A DNA stretch of 64,000 nucleotides from Sinotaia quadrata (GCA_028829895.1 CM054179.1:51471391-51535390), one strand, 5' to 3'. Numbered from the stretch's first letter, positions 50,466 through 63,417 are shown. Numbers and translations are program-made. The notes: generated from the letters alone by a model not told the origin.

Positions 50466-51469
50466 TAATGAAATATATTGAAATCAAATCAGAAGATATT
50501 CCACACTTTCCATTATTACATAATTAAACCAGATGTATTCAGGGCAAATGAAAAATAGAGTTCAAAATGTAGTCTTCTTCTCCAGTTCATAAGTATAAAA
50601 AGCACATTTGTATCAATTGAATGATTTAGAGGTAGAGTATAACCAAAATGCTATAAATTCTTACAGAATAGGTGTTTACCTTTCCAAATCAAATGAAATC
50701 TGAAAATTTACTCTGTTGTCTCTCTGGCTCATTTTATCTGTTAAGTGTTAGTGGGAAAGGAGATCAGACACACTCCAACTCATTTCATGGTGACAGGTCA
50801 CAAATGTGTTAAAATGTAGGAAAGACTTTAAAAGACTAATTTACAAAAAAATAAACAGAATCATTAATGCTCTCACAACTTAGAAAAATAGCTTAAAATT
50901 ACAACAATAAAAATCTATAAAATACTTGCCCTTTCAGGCTTTCTTCATGAAACACTAAAATTTATTAGCACTAATGAAAACATTAAACCAGGATCTATCA
51001 AAGTCAGATCAAGCATCTAATTCAAGTATGTTGTATAATTTTCCAGTAGACTGAAGTAAACAATAATCCAGCACTCATGTGCAAAGCTTTTATAAAAGTG
51101 ATCAGCTGGTTGAGTTTACCCCAAGCTCTTTTGGGGAGGGTGGGGAAGAAAGGGCAGCCGGGATGGCTGTAGGCATGGCGATTCTTTATTTCTATGCACG
51201 CATTGGCACATACATACACGCACACAACCAAAACATTTATATTTTATAATGAACTGATAATATACAGTGTTTGGAGAAGGTAATATCATAATGTATAATA
51301 AATCACAGACAAGTGATTTTAAAATAAGAAAATTAAGTGTGCATCGAATCCAACAATGCAGACCATGGTACAGGATGCTGTCACCCATGCCTTCATTATA
51401 AGTATCCCCACCAATTAATGCAAAATAAACAATTTAATAATCACCACTTAATTTTTTTTTTTAATGAGC
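50466..51469. other. Intergenic, third part, nothing seen
   Basis: No repeat or coding content was recognised. The short minus-strand frames near 51022-51388 have no visible domain. Confidence 0.45.
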
Positions 51470-51647
51470 ATGTAACCCAGGGGTTCTTAACCTGGGGTCC
51501 ATGGATGACTTCAAGGGGTCTGTGAAAGTAAAATATTTACATTGTTTTTATATTCTGCTTATGCGCATTTTTCTAGGGAGGGGAGTCCATTGCTTTCACC
51601 AAAGGGCTCCGTGACTCCAAAAAAGGTTATGAGCCACTGATGTAATC
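51470..51647. mobile_element. hAT-like MITE (162 bp) with 8-bp target duplication
   Basis: The left end is CAGGGGTTCTTAACCTGGGG (51478 on). The right end read inward is CAGTGGCTCATAACCTTTTT (51639 down). The flanks are ATGTAACC (51470-51477) and ATGTAATC (51640-51647), an 8-bp duplication with one mismatch. CAGNGGTTCTTAACC ends with 8-bp duplications are typical of hAT elements. It is non-autonomous. Confidence 0.9.
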
Positions 51648-51969
51648 TATACCACACATATAATGTTTAAAATTCTGTCAGTTTAATTAAGCAGTGAAAC
51701 GTTAGTAGTTTAAGCGATAAAATTCTATATCACATGACTACTTGCTTGCTCTTGCTCAACCTCGAAAAAATAAATTATTGTACGACTGAACGTATTTAAT
51801 TTCAGATTAATGATTTACTTGAGGAAACAATTGAGTTATGTAGGTCAACTCAATGGTGACGTGCGACTGCGGCATTCGCGGTATAGCAAGCGAGCTGTTT
51901 GTCATCGATTGCTGCAGCCCTGCGAAATAGAAATACATGTATATCATAACAAATTCGGTACGTGTAGTC

Positions 51970-54900
51970 ATGGCTTCGCAGACGCGAAGAGCAGCTTCTG
52001 GTGCTCGTGATAAATCGGTAAGTTCCGGAACAAGGTGGAGACTACCACTCTGAGGCCATGAACTTCCGCAAGATGCAGCCGCCATCGCCCGCGGTGATTT
52101 GAACAAAAACAAGAGCATGTGTTTTCCAAATTTCTTTCCATCAGATGGAGGGTAGAGTGCAATCAAAGTGGGTTTTAAGACGGATAGGCCCTCCTCCGTC
52201 ACTTCTTGGCATTTCTGACACAGCCGAGTAAGTATAAAATTAGTAAAATGACACTTCTTTTCGAGTCCTTTTGACTCTACTGTTGATCGATGACGCGTTA
52301 ATCGCGTGTTATCACTAGCTTTAGATGTAGTTTGTTTTCCCACAGTAAATATGTTTTTAATTAACTTCATTGCATTTCTTTCATATACATTATGCGCATT
52401 GTTTTCTGTGCTCTTTTTTTCTTCCTAGTTCTTTATAAGGGATTCCTTGCATCAGCAATTTCAACGATTTAATGTACTTGTTTGCAAATGTAAATATTTA
52501 TGTAATGCGTCATGCCGTGTTGACTCGTGACACTGACAGTTAAAACTAATGAGGGAAATCCCCTAGAAGTGCTACTGGTTGTATTTAAATCAGTGTTTCT
52601 CATACTAGTGCAGCTTAAATGGGTTGTTCATTTTATTACAAACATCTAGTGAATGCTAATGTAATCCGTAGTTTTACAATTTTATAAAATAGTGAATTAA
52701 TAAATTAAATATTTTGCAGGGTCTCGGTATCACTGCCATTGAATATAGGCGCCTAAGCATTAACACAAAAGCTTTTTACTTCTGCATCCCGTTATTACTG
52801 AAGTAGATGCATTTGCATATTTCATACAAATTCTAATTTTTGTATGGCAGAGTATATTTGCCTATCCCTATTTCTAGACTTAATTGTTAAAAATAAATTA
52901 TTAAATTGTCAAAGCGACCGACCTTGGGCACTCCTTAAGATGGTATTTTTTGTAAGTTATCAGAGTTGGAGTAAATAACTCTTGTCTCAAGTTGAGAATA
53001 TGCTAGAAATTGTTGATGTAGTCCAAACCAGTTTCAACTGGATGAGTAGTTTTTATTATCCAGTGGTTAAGATTTACAGGAGTGAGACCAGCCAATGGGC
53101 TGAGATATAAAGTTTACCTACTGTAGAGAATTCTATTGTCTAATCACTTGAATTTGGGGTGGCAAGAATTCCATCATGAAAAGTGACCGTTAGCTTAATA
53201 GTGAGTTAAGTGATTGAGAGAGAATTTTGTGCATTTTACTATTGATATGTTAATCGTATGTTTTATGTAGAGATGTATTATGTGAGTAGACTATTATTTG
53301 TACAAATTTTTGAACTAAGATGCTAGTATATAGTGTGCTAAACACTTGACATTGTTTCTAGTAATGCATTGTACAATTGATCTGCTGTATTATGCTGTGT
53401 GCTTGTATTGGGCAGGAGACTGTAATTGTAAGTTAAGACTTGAATGTAAGACTAAGAGAGAATGGAGTTAAAGATGAATAAACTGGAAACTTAGTGTTTG
53501 TTCCCTGATTATATTTTACAGGGAATAAGTGGTCTTTCCTTGTTTTACCTGAATCTCCTGGTTTACTGATTACAAACCGGTACAACCATAGTAGAGTTGA
53601 GAAGTATCAACCACAGTGTGTAAGTGTAAGGAATACACTCCCTCCATTGATATATGGTGGCAAAATATGCTGACTACATTGTGGACTTCCTGGCACAAGG
53701 AAATTACTGGAAATTGTTACAATTGTTCTGCTTGAGGGAGCTGATATGGCAAAGGAGTGCCCATGTTAGCCTCGAGAGAATAACAGTGAATCAGTGTTCT
53801 TCGTTGTGAGAGGGAAACATGTGGAATTGATATTCGTAACATGGACAGTAAACTTGTGACTGCTACAAAAAGCACATGAAAGGACTGTTGTAGCTTCACC
53901 AAGACAAGGTTATATAGAAACTATTATCGCTTTTCTCTAATTTCATTTCTATTCTCTGATAAGAACTATCCTGTGATTTGTATTGACACTAATCTGTTGA
54001 ATTGTATTTTAGGATATAAGACTGTATAGGTATTAAAATTATTCAAATGTGGTTTTGTGGAAATACTGATGTCAAGTAATCTTTTTTCATTGTATTTGTT
54101 ATGTGTTTATTTGATTATTGATTTAATAAATTCATTGCTAAATTTATTGATCTTACACATACTGATAACCTTATGTTGGAAAAGAAAGTGGGTGGAGGAG
54201 GGCTTGCTAAATATAGATTAGAGATGGATTTGTCTTTTCCTTTACTAGAAGTTTTCCACCTACAGAAATATTGTGTGGCGGTAAATGTTTGTCTTTAATG
54301 TTGTGGATGAGTAAAAATGTTTACAGCACCCACATATCCGCCAAGTGAAAGAGACGAGTGGTGTCTCCCGGAGAATTATTAATGACATAAATTAAGATTG
54401 TCATCACTTGTAATTAGTTATGGATGATTAATCAATTAATAATAATCATAACCATTAACTAAGTGGCATTGGCATCATACTTTGCATTAAAGATTTTGTG
54501 CCCTTTGTAATATTTGCTTTCAATACAGTTTAATTTTTAAAGAAAATACAATTACACAGCAACAGTTTTTGATTTGATATTCATTTAATTTTTAACTTAA
54601 AAAGAAATCTACAAACAAAACAGCCACCAAGTATGAATGCAATTTTTAAGTTATTTAAATTTTAATGAAATATTTTTAGTGGTAAACTGTTGTAGCTCAT
54701 TTATTTACTGTTACTATTGTTAGTGTTTAAACTCTTTTAAAATTTATTAACAAATATGTAAAATAATTAGAATCTATATTTTTTTGGTTAATATAAATAT
54801 ATCATTGTGGTGCTCTTCTGTAAAATTTAGTACTGTAATTGGATAAATATTTAAATGATGGTTTAGCATATATATAACTATAGACAGTTACATATATCGT

Positions 54901-57900
54901 TTTGGATTGAAACTAATAACTTAAATAAGTCTTTTTATGTAGCAGTGTATTTCCACAATACCATTACCAGTGAGGAAGAGTGAATGTATTTCATTCATAA
55001 TTATTAATATTTTTTACTAATTTATTTATTTAAAGTTCTTATCAATGCCCATCGGTCTAGTAGCTATGTTAGTTTGATACCTGATCGTGTATTGTTTTGT
55101 TAGGATTAATCATACAAATCGATGAGTATAGTTATGCTGTAATAGTATAAATACAACTATTTAACACCAGTCTAGTTAGAACTCTTAATTCTCATTAATA
55201 TGTTTAAGTTTTAATGGATGTAAATGTATAAATATAGCTGTTTAAAGCAAATCTTGTTTGTACTTTTAATTGTAAATGCAGTAACTAATTTTTTAAAAAT
55301 AATAACTAACTATTTCTGAGTAGATAATGTCTTTATTATCATTGTTATAAACTAAATTGTAGATTTAGGTGACCATAGAAAAAAATATATTTCTCATTAT
55401 AAAATAAATTTCAAAATTAGATTAATGTATTGTTTGTCTCGATTGTAAGTTCAATTCACAGATGTTTATTTATAATTAAAACAGTTATATAAATGTAAAC
55501 ATGTAAAATATTTGCTGAAATACATATATTCACTCAGGAAAATTAAATTTAGCATCAAAATCTTGCCGAATATATAAAAGCACATATTAAAATGAATTAA
55601 TATTAAATTTAATTAATTGCTAAAACAGAAATTTACACGTTCGAAAGACAGAGTTGTACATTAGTTACTTGTAAAATTAAAAATAAACATATTCAAAAGA
55701 TATTTTGAATTTGTAAATAAATCAAGACCTCAAGATACTTTTTTAAATTATGATTGCATCAGTCAGAGTTTTAACTGTCACAGTGATACTGATAGATAAG
55801 TATTCTGCAACAAAAGCTGCATATCAAAGCATATTTCATGGAGAAAATAGTGATCCAAAAGAGACAAGAAATCAAAGTTAATTGTGCAAATAATGAAATC
55901 AACCATGTACTGACACTGTATCATAATACATGAATAGAAGAACAATTTTTAGACTGTAGAAGAGAACTAATTTTTTAAATGCAAATTTCATAATTCTAAC
56001 AGCATGAACAGTAAGGAGCTCATAATTTCTACTTTAAATTTAGTAGAAAGTAGAAAGACACTTGGTCTTCCCTTGATGATAGTTTTTGCTGATTAGTTAT
56101 TAAAAAATCTATTGCTGTATAATTGGTTGCTGAGAGGTGTTCAAATGACTATCAGTATCACTATTATTAACATACTTACAGTACATGTTTTTTTTTAAAA
56201 TTAATTCTCTACTGTTTTTGATTTTGAGTAACTACTCGCATCTCAGAAATATACTATTATTTCCAATTTCCTCACACAAAACCTTCATGAAGCAAAGAAT
56301 AGATTCACATTCAAACAGGGACAGTTAGTATGCCAAGTACTGAAGTAATCATGTGAGAAACTGGCAGACAGATGGTTTGCTTGATGCTTTATTGAAAATA
56401 AAGCAGAGTGACCCTGGTCAGGCAAGATATTTTGTTTGATGAAAATAGAAGAAAGTGATTCATCATGCAGGAAAGCGGTTCATCATGCAGAGTATTTTGC
56501 ATGATGAAAATAGAAAAAAGCAACTCATCAGGCAGGATATTTTGCATGATGAAAATAGAAGAAAGTGACTCACCAGGGAGGATATTTTGCATGATAAAAA
56601 TAGAAAAGAAAGTGTCTCATCAGGCAGGGTATTTTGCAGGATGAAAATACCTTTGAATAGTGCTTGTGCAGCTATTTACTGGACCATTTGAAATATTTAT
56701 TTGATCTTAGAGCATACTAATACTCAGATTGCTCATTGATTTCTTATATTGTGTAAAAGATGAAGAGGTATAAAAAAGAATGTTGACTCGTTCCATTTTC
56801 TCTTTTGTATACAGTTAAAACCTAATATTAATAAACTAATGTTAAGTTGATTTTTAAAAAAAAGTTATTGTAACTAAATGTAAGTATATTAACTGACATA
56901 TATTTAAGGATTATAAGTTTAAAACACTTCAAGAGCTGGTTTAAAGTAGCTGGCAGTGGCAGTGAAATGCACATCCTGCATTACTCATTTACTGAAACAG
57001 TGAAAGTGAGTGTGGTACATTTCCGTTATCAACTTCTGTAAAGTGTTCACATTTTATTTTCAGTGATATTTAAGTAAACATTATTGTTTAGGATTTCACC
57101 TCTCCTGAGTATTTGTCAAGATCTCATTTTCTAGAAGGCAGCTATGTACTAAATGTAGCTACAACTTTTAAAGTTATCACTGTACCACTTTAAACTAAAA
57201 TTAAAGCATTACACAAAAATTTTAAAGATTTAGGAATCATATTACTTAGTACTTTAACTATTAACAGTTATATTTGGTGCACCCAAATTTAACTCTTTGA
57301 TAGTTTATTGTCATGTAATTGTTTTTAATAATGAAAATAGTGAATATGACCTTACAGTTACACTCATAATAAACTTTTTTATTGCTAAGTTTCTTTAATA
57401 GAATTTTAATGGGGTGTCCTGTTTAACAAAATTTATTTTGTTACTAAAACTAGTATAACTACTGTAAAATAAAAAATAACTAAATGTCATTGTCATATAC
57501 ATACTTCATCATCATTATTGTAACTTAAAGAAAATCTATAAATGAATACCTCACACTTGATTGATATTTAAAGCTAATGAAATGAGACCAAACAAAATAT
57601 TACCTGTATTAGTTTTTACATATTTGACAGTGGAAGACAAGTAAATTAAACACAGTAATGAGTGGTCATTTTGCATTAAATATCTGCAGAGAAAACACTA
57701 ACATTTCATATTTTTTTTTTTTAGAATACCAGAATGCTATATTAAATATATGGTGTGTATACACAATTCTCAAAGTATTGTGCCTATATATTTTACATCC
57801 TTGTTCAGTTTTGGTGGAATTTAGATGAAGAACATTTATTCTGATTTGAAAAGAAAACAAACAAAAAAAAATGTGAGAGTTGATATGTGAAGTGTGTTTA

Positions 57901-60900
57901 AATAAAACTGAAGTATATGTCTTCCTGAAATCTGAATGATATTTAATAAGTTACTATTTATATTAAAGCTTTGTCACACTGTCATAGCTTTTATTTATGT
58001 TGCTTAAATGTATGTCCAGCTTTTGTTGTGAAATTTTGCAGCTGCTTTTATTAAAATTATTTCAAAGTAATATGTAAAGAATTAGTTAATAGTAACTGAT
58101 ATTGTGATAAGCTGCAAGTTTTTAAAGTGTAAAACAGATGTTGCCTTAAAACGCTTTTGTTTTGACATTGTGAGCGTGACATTGATATTGCTCTCTTTCA
58201 TCAATGCTAAAGAAAAAATATCCAAAGTTAGAGATGCAAGTGTGTGAAGAACTGACTAAAAAATAAACAGTTTTGTACTTTAAAATTTAAATGCCTTTCT
58301 ACTTATTTGATCAGAGAATAAAAAGCAATAGCACAAATTTAAGAATCTTAGTTTTCTACAATTTTGCTTTAATAAAAATGTTTGTTACAGACAATTCTTC
58401 TGTGTGTTGAAGATATAACAGAATCAGAGCAAAATGTTGTCTGCAGGATTATCTGTTGGTTATGCAGATCTTCATTGTATGAGACTGACAAACAAGTCAT
58501 AACAGGTGTTAGTTTTACTACAGTATTTAGCTATGCATATAGCTACATACTAATAACACAAAACATTATGACATTTAAGGAATCAATGTTATTTTTCTTG
58601 GGGAAAAAATAATTGAATAAATCATCTTTCCAGCTCTTTTAGTTTTATACACTAATAATATAACTGAAGACTGTTGAGCAGAAATAAAGATAACTATAGT
58701 TTTACAAAATCATAAAATATAATCTAAAAAATAAAAACCAATCTTGACAAATTGTGCTCGGGAAGAGTTATCAGTGTTCAGATAATGATTATCATTTCGA
58801 TTATTGTGTGTCCTGCCAAATGATATGTAGGCTTTTATACCAAGGACTGCTGATGAAAAAGTGATATGACGGTTCTGTGATGCATCTTATTTCTTATACT
58901 GCTGAAATGTAGGTTCCATCATGCATCGTATGCCACTGACATGTAGGCTATTTCAATAAATTATGTTAAAAGCAAGTGAAGAGAAATCTATGCAAATAAG
59001 TTAAGTCAATAGTATTTTTTTCATTCTTGATATTTTGATTAGTTCAGCAAATTTTAGTCCTAGTCCCTATAGGTATTATAATAAAATCCATTGAAACTGA
59101 AAGAGCATGTTTCTGCAAGATTTTCAGTGATTGCAAGAATGCCATAAAGACCTCTCTTATATAGAATATATGACAGATGAAGAAGCAAATAAAAATATTT
59201 GCATGCATACATTGTAATGTTTTAGAATTTAACTGTATGAGGAGCAACTGATACAGCATACTACTAGCACTTAACAGTGGAAAGCACTATATTCTAAAGA
59301 CATCAGGATGTTACAGGAAGGCAGTAACAAGGTTCTCAGGAAAAGAGTAATTGAGTGAATAAATAAATCTTTTTATCAGTTGTATACACTGTTACTGTTA
59401 AAGAGAGTTAAGTAGGAATAAGGATGACTATTGTATTTACAAAAATTGTCTGTTAAAAGATCTATGTCTGAGCAGTTATAATTCTGACCAGGAAGAGTCA
59501 TCACTGCTGTATATATTAAACTTAAAGGATTAAGATTTAAACCAACTCTTGCCTATTTGCCTCTAATATTACTATCAGACTTCATAAACCCTGTGATTTG
59601 ATGTTTAACTGTTAACACTAAAATAAGAATATTTCTACAAAATACAAGTGTTGACTTCTTTAATTTTTTCAGAAAAGTTAATAAACAAAAGTAAAAAACA
59701 CACCTGTAATTAATTATTTATTTTGTTTTTATAAATATGCTAGTAAGGGACCTGACATTGCTCATTGTACAGTAATTTGGATAATAACAGAACAAATAAA
59801 GGCTACATTCAGCAATAATCATCAACAATTACTAAAATGAACAAATGATAACAAATTAAAAATTAAACCACATATGATGCAAACTGGGTAAATGGATATG
59901 ACATCAGGTATGGTTATGATAAATCATAGAATTAAATCACCAAATATAAACCAGCTACCATGTCATGGAAAGAAGTACTTTGATATAAACTGAAAGTGGA
60001 CTGATGTCACTGTCAGGGATTGTAACATCACAGTGAAAAGTGATGTCATAAAAACATACTTCTGACAGAGATAGTAATTTAATTTTCTTATAGTGGATAA
60101 ATATGATGTAAATTCCTTTTCACATAGTCTTGCAGCTAGTTTGTATTGACTGTTTCAATGTACATTTAGGATCAGCTTCATGCTTTTGATAACTATAGCA
60201 AGTTTGTGTCTCTCCCTTCTCTTCTCACCCCACCCTACCCCACCCTGGATCATTATCACCTCATTACTGACTCATTATGCAGGCTAATTGAGGATTCATT
60301 GTGAATGAAGGACAGTCATTGAGAGCCAGCAATTCTGAAAATAGTCTCTAATCTTTGTACCTATAGTGAAATATTTCCAGAATGGGGAAGAAATGGACAT
60401 TTCATCTATAAATATAAGTATAGTAGAATCTCTGTATACTGTACATGCATATTAATATAAAAATTGTTTGTTTTTTAAAAAAATGTATGCTTTTCTTAAA
60501 TGTATTATATATTTATAATACATTTTAAAGTTTTACTGTTTGAGAGTTCATAAAGATTTGGCAGCATGTTAAAAACAGCTAGGAAGTTTAACCATAAAAA
60601 GTTTATATTCTGCTAAATTTACTGAAACAAATTACAGGCCAGATATAGTATTGGTAGATTATATTTATTGAAGCTAAATTTTGAGTAACATTTAGAGGTG
60701 ATATGTAGGTTGGAAGCTTAATTAAAAGTAATACTTCCATAATAAAGGTTAAAAATATATATTAAGCTTCCAGCCTACATATCACCTCTAAATACTTTGT
60801 AAGTTTAAAAATCAATTTACATAAATTTTATTCCTCAATATATATGTATTTATATATATTTTAACACAGGCTAAAACTAGGACCTACTGTGTTTGGACGT

Positions 60901-61056
60901 AGCTCTGTTGCTGATGTCTACATTGACTCGCAGGTTTTGAAGAACTTCATCTCCCGCAAACACGCTGTGGTTATAGGGGAGAAGATTCAGGATGGCAGAC
61001 TGCGCTTTGTTTTGCATAACCATGGACTTAATGGCACCTACATCAATGATGTGCGG
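51970..61056 (+). CDS. FHA-domain protein, N-terminal part (RNF8-like?)
   Basis: Three coding exons join in phase: 51970-52017 (donor GTAAGT), 52145-52227 (acceptor CATCAG, donor GTAAGT) and 60870-61056 (acceptor CACAG, donor GTAATG), giving 106 residues. Together they form the first part of a forkhead-associated domain: KWVLRRIG at 24-31, then FGRSS at 52-56, ISRKHA at 71-76 and LNGTYIN at 97-103. These hold the Gly-Arg, Ser-x-x-His and Asn-Gly residues that bind phosphothreonine in FHA domains. An FHA domain very near the N terminus opening with WxLRRxG resembles the RING E3 ligase RNF8, which acts in DNA-damage signalling. No RING is visible in the window, so CHFR-like, TCF19-like or other FHA proteins remain possible. 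The start could instead be the ATG at 52145. The last FHA strands and the rest of the gene must lie downstream of 61056. Confidence 0.8.
52890..53940 (+). mobile_element. Possible LTR-retroelement remnant
   Basis: A GC-richer block contains a TATAAA-like motif near 53106 and AATAAAC near 53477, followed by a segment ending before GATATATGGTGGCAAAATAT (53648 on), where a primer-binding region could begin. No gag or pol coding and no second LTR are present. This is a weak call based on layout only. Confidence 0.25.
56418..56650. repeat. ~47-bp tandem repeat, about five copies
   Basis: Units read GGCAGGATATTTTGCATGAT, then GAAAATAGAAGAAAGTGACTC and ATCA. One copy has an extra partial unit (near 56465-56485). 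It leaves a low-complexity minus-strand frame open. Confidence 0.85.
60691..60792. repeat. Long inverted repeat (hairpin)
   Basis: Arms at 60691-60722 and 60761-60792 (32 bp each) are reverse complements except for one G:T-type mismatch (TAGGTTGG versus TAGGCTGG). The loop is about 38 nt. It lies 77 bp upstream of the FHA exon acceptor. It could be a MITE-like element or an RNA hairpin in the intron. Confidence 0.9.
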
Positions 61057-62023
61057 GTAATGATTAAGAGCATACATCTCTAAAGGTCACCTAAACTCTA
61101 GGTCACACATATCTTTTTTGCATGCATCAGTCTACCATGACATTCTGTGTAGTTGTATGTTTCAACTTTCATGTCTAAAAAATACATTGTTATGTAGTCA
61201 TGCTTGGTATGTCACTTGTACCGAGGTCAGTTCACCAGAGTTGTACAGAAGAGATCAGATCACAGGACTCAAAAAACAAGAGCAGAATATTATTGAAGAT
61301 CTATAAGAACAGCAACTGAAACAGACTGCTTTTGTTTATGTAATTATCATTTGCAAATGTATTAAAACCATAAATGCCATGATAATCTTTGTTTATAATA
61401 ATTGCCTTTTGCCAATCTTAACAGATGCATAAATGCCATGATATTGTTTATAATTACAGTTACAGTTTACAAGTGAACCAAAATCTTATATGCCATAATT
61501 GTGTCCTTCAGTAGATAGTTGAGATATTCAAAAGAAATTTTAAAAAGTGTAAGTTGTTATAATTCTGTAAAGTGGGGTTAATTAGATCAACAGGATTATA
61601 GGTCACATGCAATATGTTGACAGTATAATTGAGTTTTTATTAATTAATGAAATCACTAATACCAGCAAAATCATACATAAAGCCTTGAGGATATAAAACT
61701 GTAAAGTTTGAATCATTTCAGAAATAGATTTGTCATACTCTTAAAAGAAATCTTTATCACACTAATGGCAATTTGTAAGTGAAGTAAAATGATGCTTTCA
61801 GAATGACAACAGATCAACTGCATAGCGTTATAAACATACTTATCTTAGGTATTCACAGAGTAACTTTATTTTCCTGACCTTTGATGCATCACATATGACA
61901 TTATTGATGCATATTATGATCACTAGTTATAGAATTAGTGTTGTATACATCAACATTTAGAGAATGGATTTAAATAAACAAATGATTCCCCCCCCCCCCA
62001 TTTGCTTGAATTATATTTTTCAC
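61057..62023. other. Intronic or flanking DNA, no gene seen
   Basis: Follows the FHA exon donor. Contains a loose direct repeat sharing AANNATAAATGCCATGATAN near 61369 and 61429, and a C run at about 61988-61999. No further exon recognised. Confidence 0.45.
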
Positions 62024-63111
62024 TTAACCCTTTAAGGGGCAGAGCGGCTGAAAATGTCTTTACTACCGAAAGGGCAAAACATCCAAAAGCGTCTATATCA
62101 ACCATGCTCTTTTCTTCTCATATCTTTTGAGAAATCGTGAGAGTTCCGGTGTCTACTTCCTGCCTGACGTTTGTACGATGATTGACGCGCATTTTGAAAC
62201 GTTTTCTCCTTGCTGCGTTCATTTTTTCATAAAGTTTTCTTGTTTTTTGCATTTGGTGTTTCAAATGGATTTCTTAGAATTGTCGAGCGATAGTGAGGAG
62301 TTTACTGGATTCAATTTATCAGATAATGAGTTGAGAGAAGTTGATTTTGAATCAGACAATAGGATTAGAAGTGACGTTAGCATCAGGAGTGTGCACATGT
62401 AACACAATTTCCAATTTTGGAGGAGAGTGCATCAGATTCTGAGGATATCGAAGAGGAGTAGGGGGAAGGGGTATCTGGAAATGCACACAGTTGGAATAGT
62501 AGTACTTTAGCACTGAATATATCGGAATTTATAACAGAAATGGGGCCGAATGTGACTAACTAATGATAGCTGGCTTTCTTTCTCCCATTTTTTTTGAAAG
62601 AAGAAACATTTGATAAGATAGCAGAATAAATGAACGAAAATAAAAAAAATCATGGAAAAACAAAATGGCGATCCAGATTGGAAGGAAACTAATACCACTG
62701 AAATTAAGGCTTATTTTGGACTTATGATTTTGATAGGAATTCACAACCTGCCGAAAAAAGAGATATATTGGTCGTCTGATGACAGATTAGTGTTCCTGGC
62801 GTCAACAAAGTGTGTGTACATAGTGTTTGTAGCTGACAATAACTGGAAAATCATTTTTTTGTGTGTAAATATATATGTTTATGCATGGATTCAAATTTAA
62901 CACCTGAAAGTATTCTTCAATTAAGGATATTAATAAAGCTGCTTTCATTTCATTTCATTTTGCATTTTATTTCATTGAAATATATGCACTAATACCTAAG
63001 ATATGATGTTTTTACTAACAAAAGTAACAACCATAAATCTCACTGAAACCCTGAAAAATCTTGCGCCTTCAGAGTTAGAAAAGGAAAAATGTGTGCCACT
63101 TAAAGAGTTAA
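62024..63111 (+). mobile_element. Decayed piggyBac-like element with TTAA ends
   Basis: The left end is TTAACCCTTTAAGGGGCAGA (62024 on). The right end read inward is TTAACTCTTTAAGTGGCACA (63111 down). These are inverted repeats bounded by TTAA, the piggyBac target. Coding fragments lie inside: MDFLELSSDSEEFTGF near 62263 (an acidic N-terminal piece), QFPILEESASDSEDIEEE near 62408 and ISEFITEMGPNV near 62519. The segment EIKAYFGLMILIGIHNLPKK, followed by YWSSDD (62700-62780), matches the start of the piggyBac transposase catalytic domain. Stops and frameshifts separate them, and most of the catalytic domain is deleted. The element is therefore an inactive internally deleted copy of about 1.1 kb. 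Confidence 0.85.
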
Positions 63112-63122
63112 AGAATGTCAGT

Positions 63123-63417
63123 AAAAAGATAGTTATTTCATCTAATTTAAATGTCTTGTGTAAATTTAAATTAGCAATGCATTTTGATGACTTTCAATAA
63201 AAAGATAGTTATTTCATCTAATTTAAATGTCTTGTGTAAATTTAAATTGGCAATACATTTTGATGACTTTCAATAAAAAGATAGTTATTTCATCTAATTT
63301 AAATGTCTTGTGTAAATTTAAATTAGCAATGCATTTTGATGATTTTCAATAAAAAGATAGTTATTTCATCTAATTTAAATGTCTTGTGTAAATTTAAATT
63401 GGCAATACATTTTGATT
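63123..63417. repeat. 76-bp tandem repeat with dimeric higher order
   Basis: Four units start at 63123, 63199, 63275 and 63351, each beginning AAAAAGATAGTTATTTCATC. Units 1 and 3 share AATTAGCAATGC, while units 2 and 4 share AATTGGCAATAC. The array therefore grew as a 152-bp dimer. It begins 11 bp after the piggyBac-like TTAA end. Confidence 0.9.

Larger units (their letters stand above)
52228..60690. other. Large FHA-gene intron
   Basis: This 8.6-kb intron splits the FHA domain. It holds a possible LTR-like segment (about 52.9-53.9 kb), a 47-bp tandem array at 56418-56650 and a diverged repeated block (about 58600-58790 and 59350-59510). The rest (about 54-56.3 kb and 56.7-58.5 kb) is plain AT-rich DNA. 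Exon phase needs no further exon here. Confidence 0.55.

Noticed and set aside
51807..52370. 187-codon minus-strand open frame
   Set aside because: It lies antisense over the two first coding exons of the FHA gene. Those exons have good splice sites and conserved domain residues, while this frame shows no recognisable domain.
58382..58612. Possible extra FHA-gene exon (TILLCVEDITESEQ frame)
   Set aside because: An acceptor-like sequence precedes it, but exon 52145-52227 already joins 60870 in exact phase with a fitting FHA start, so this frame is not needed and has no domain residues.
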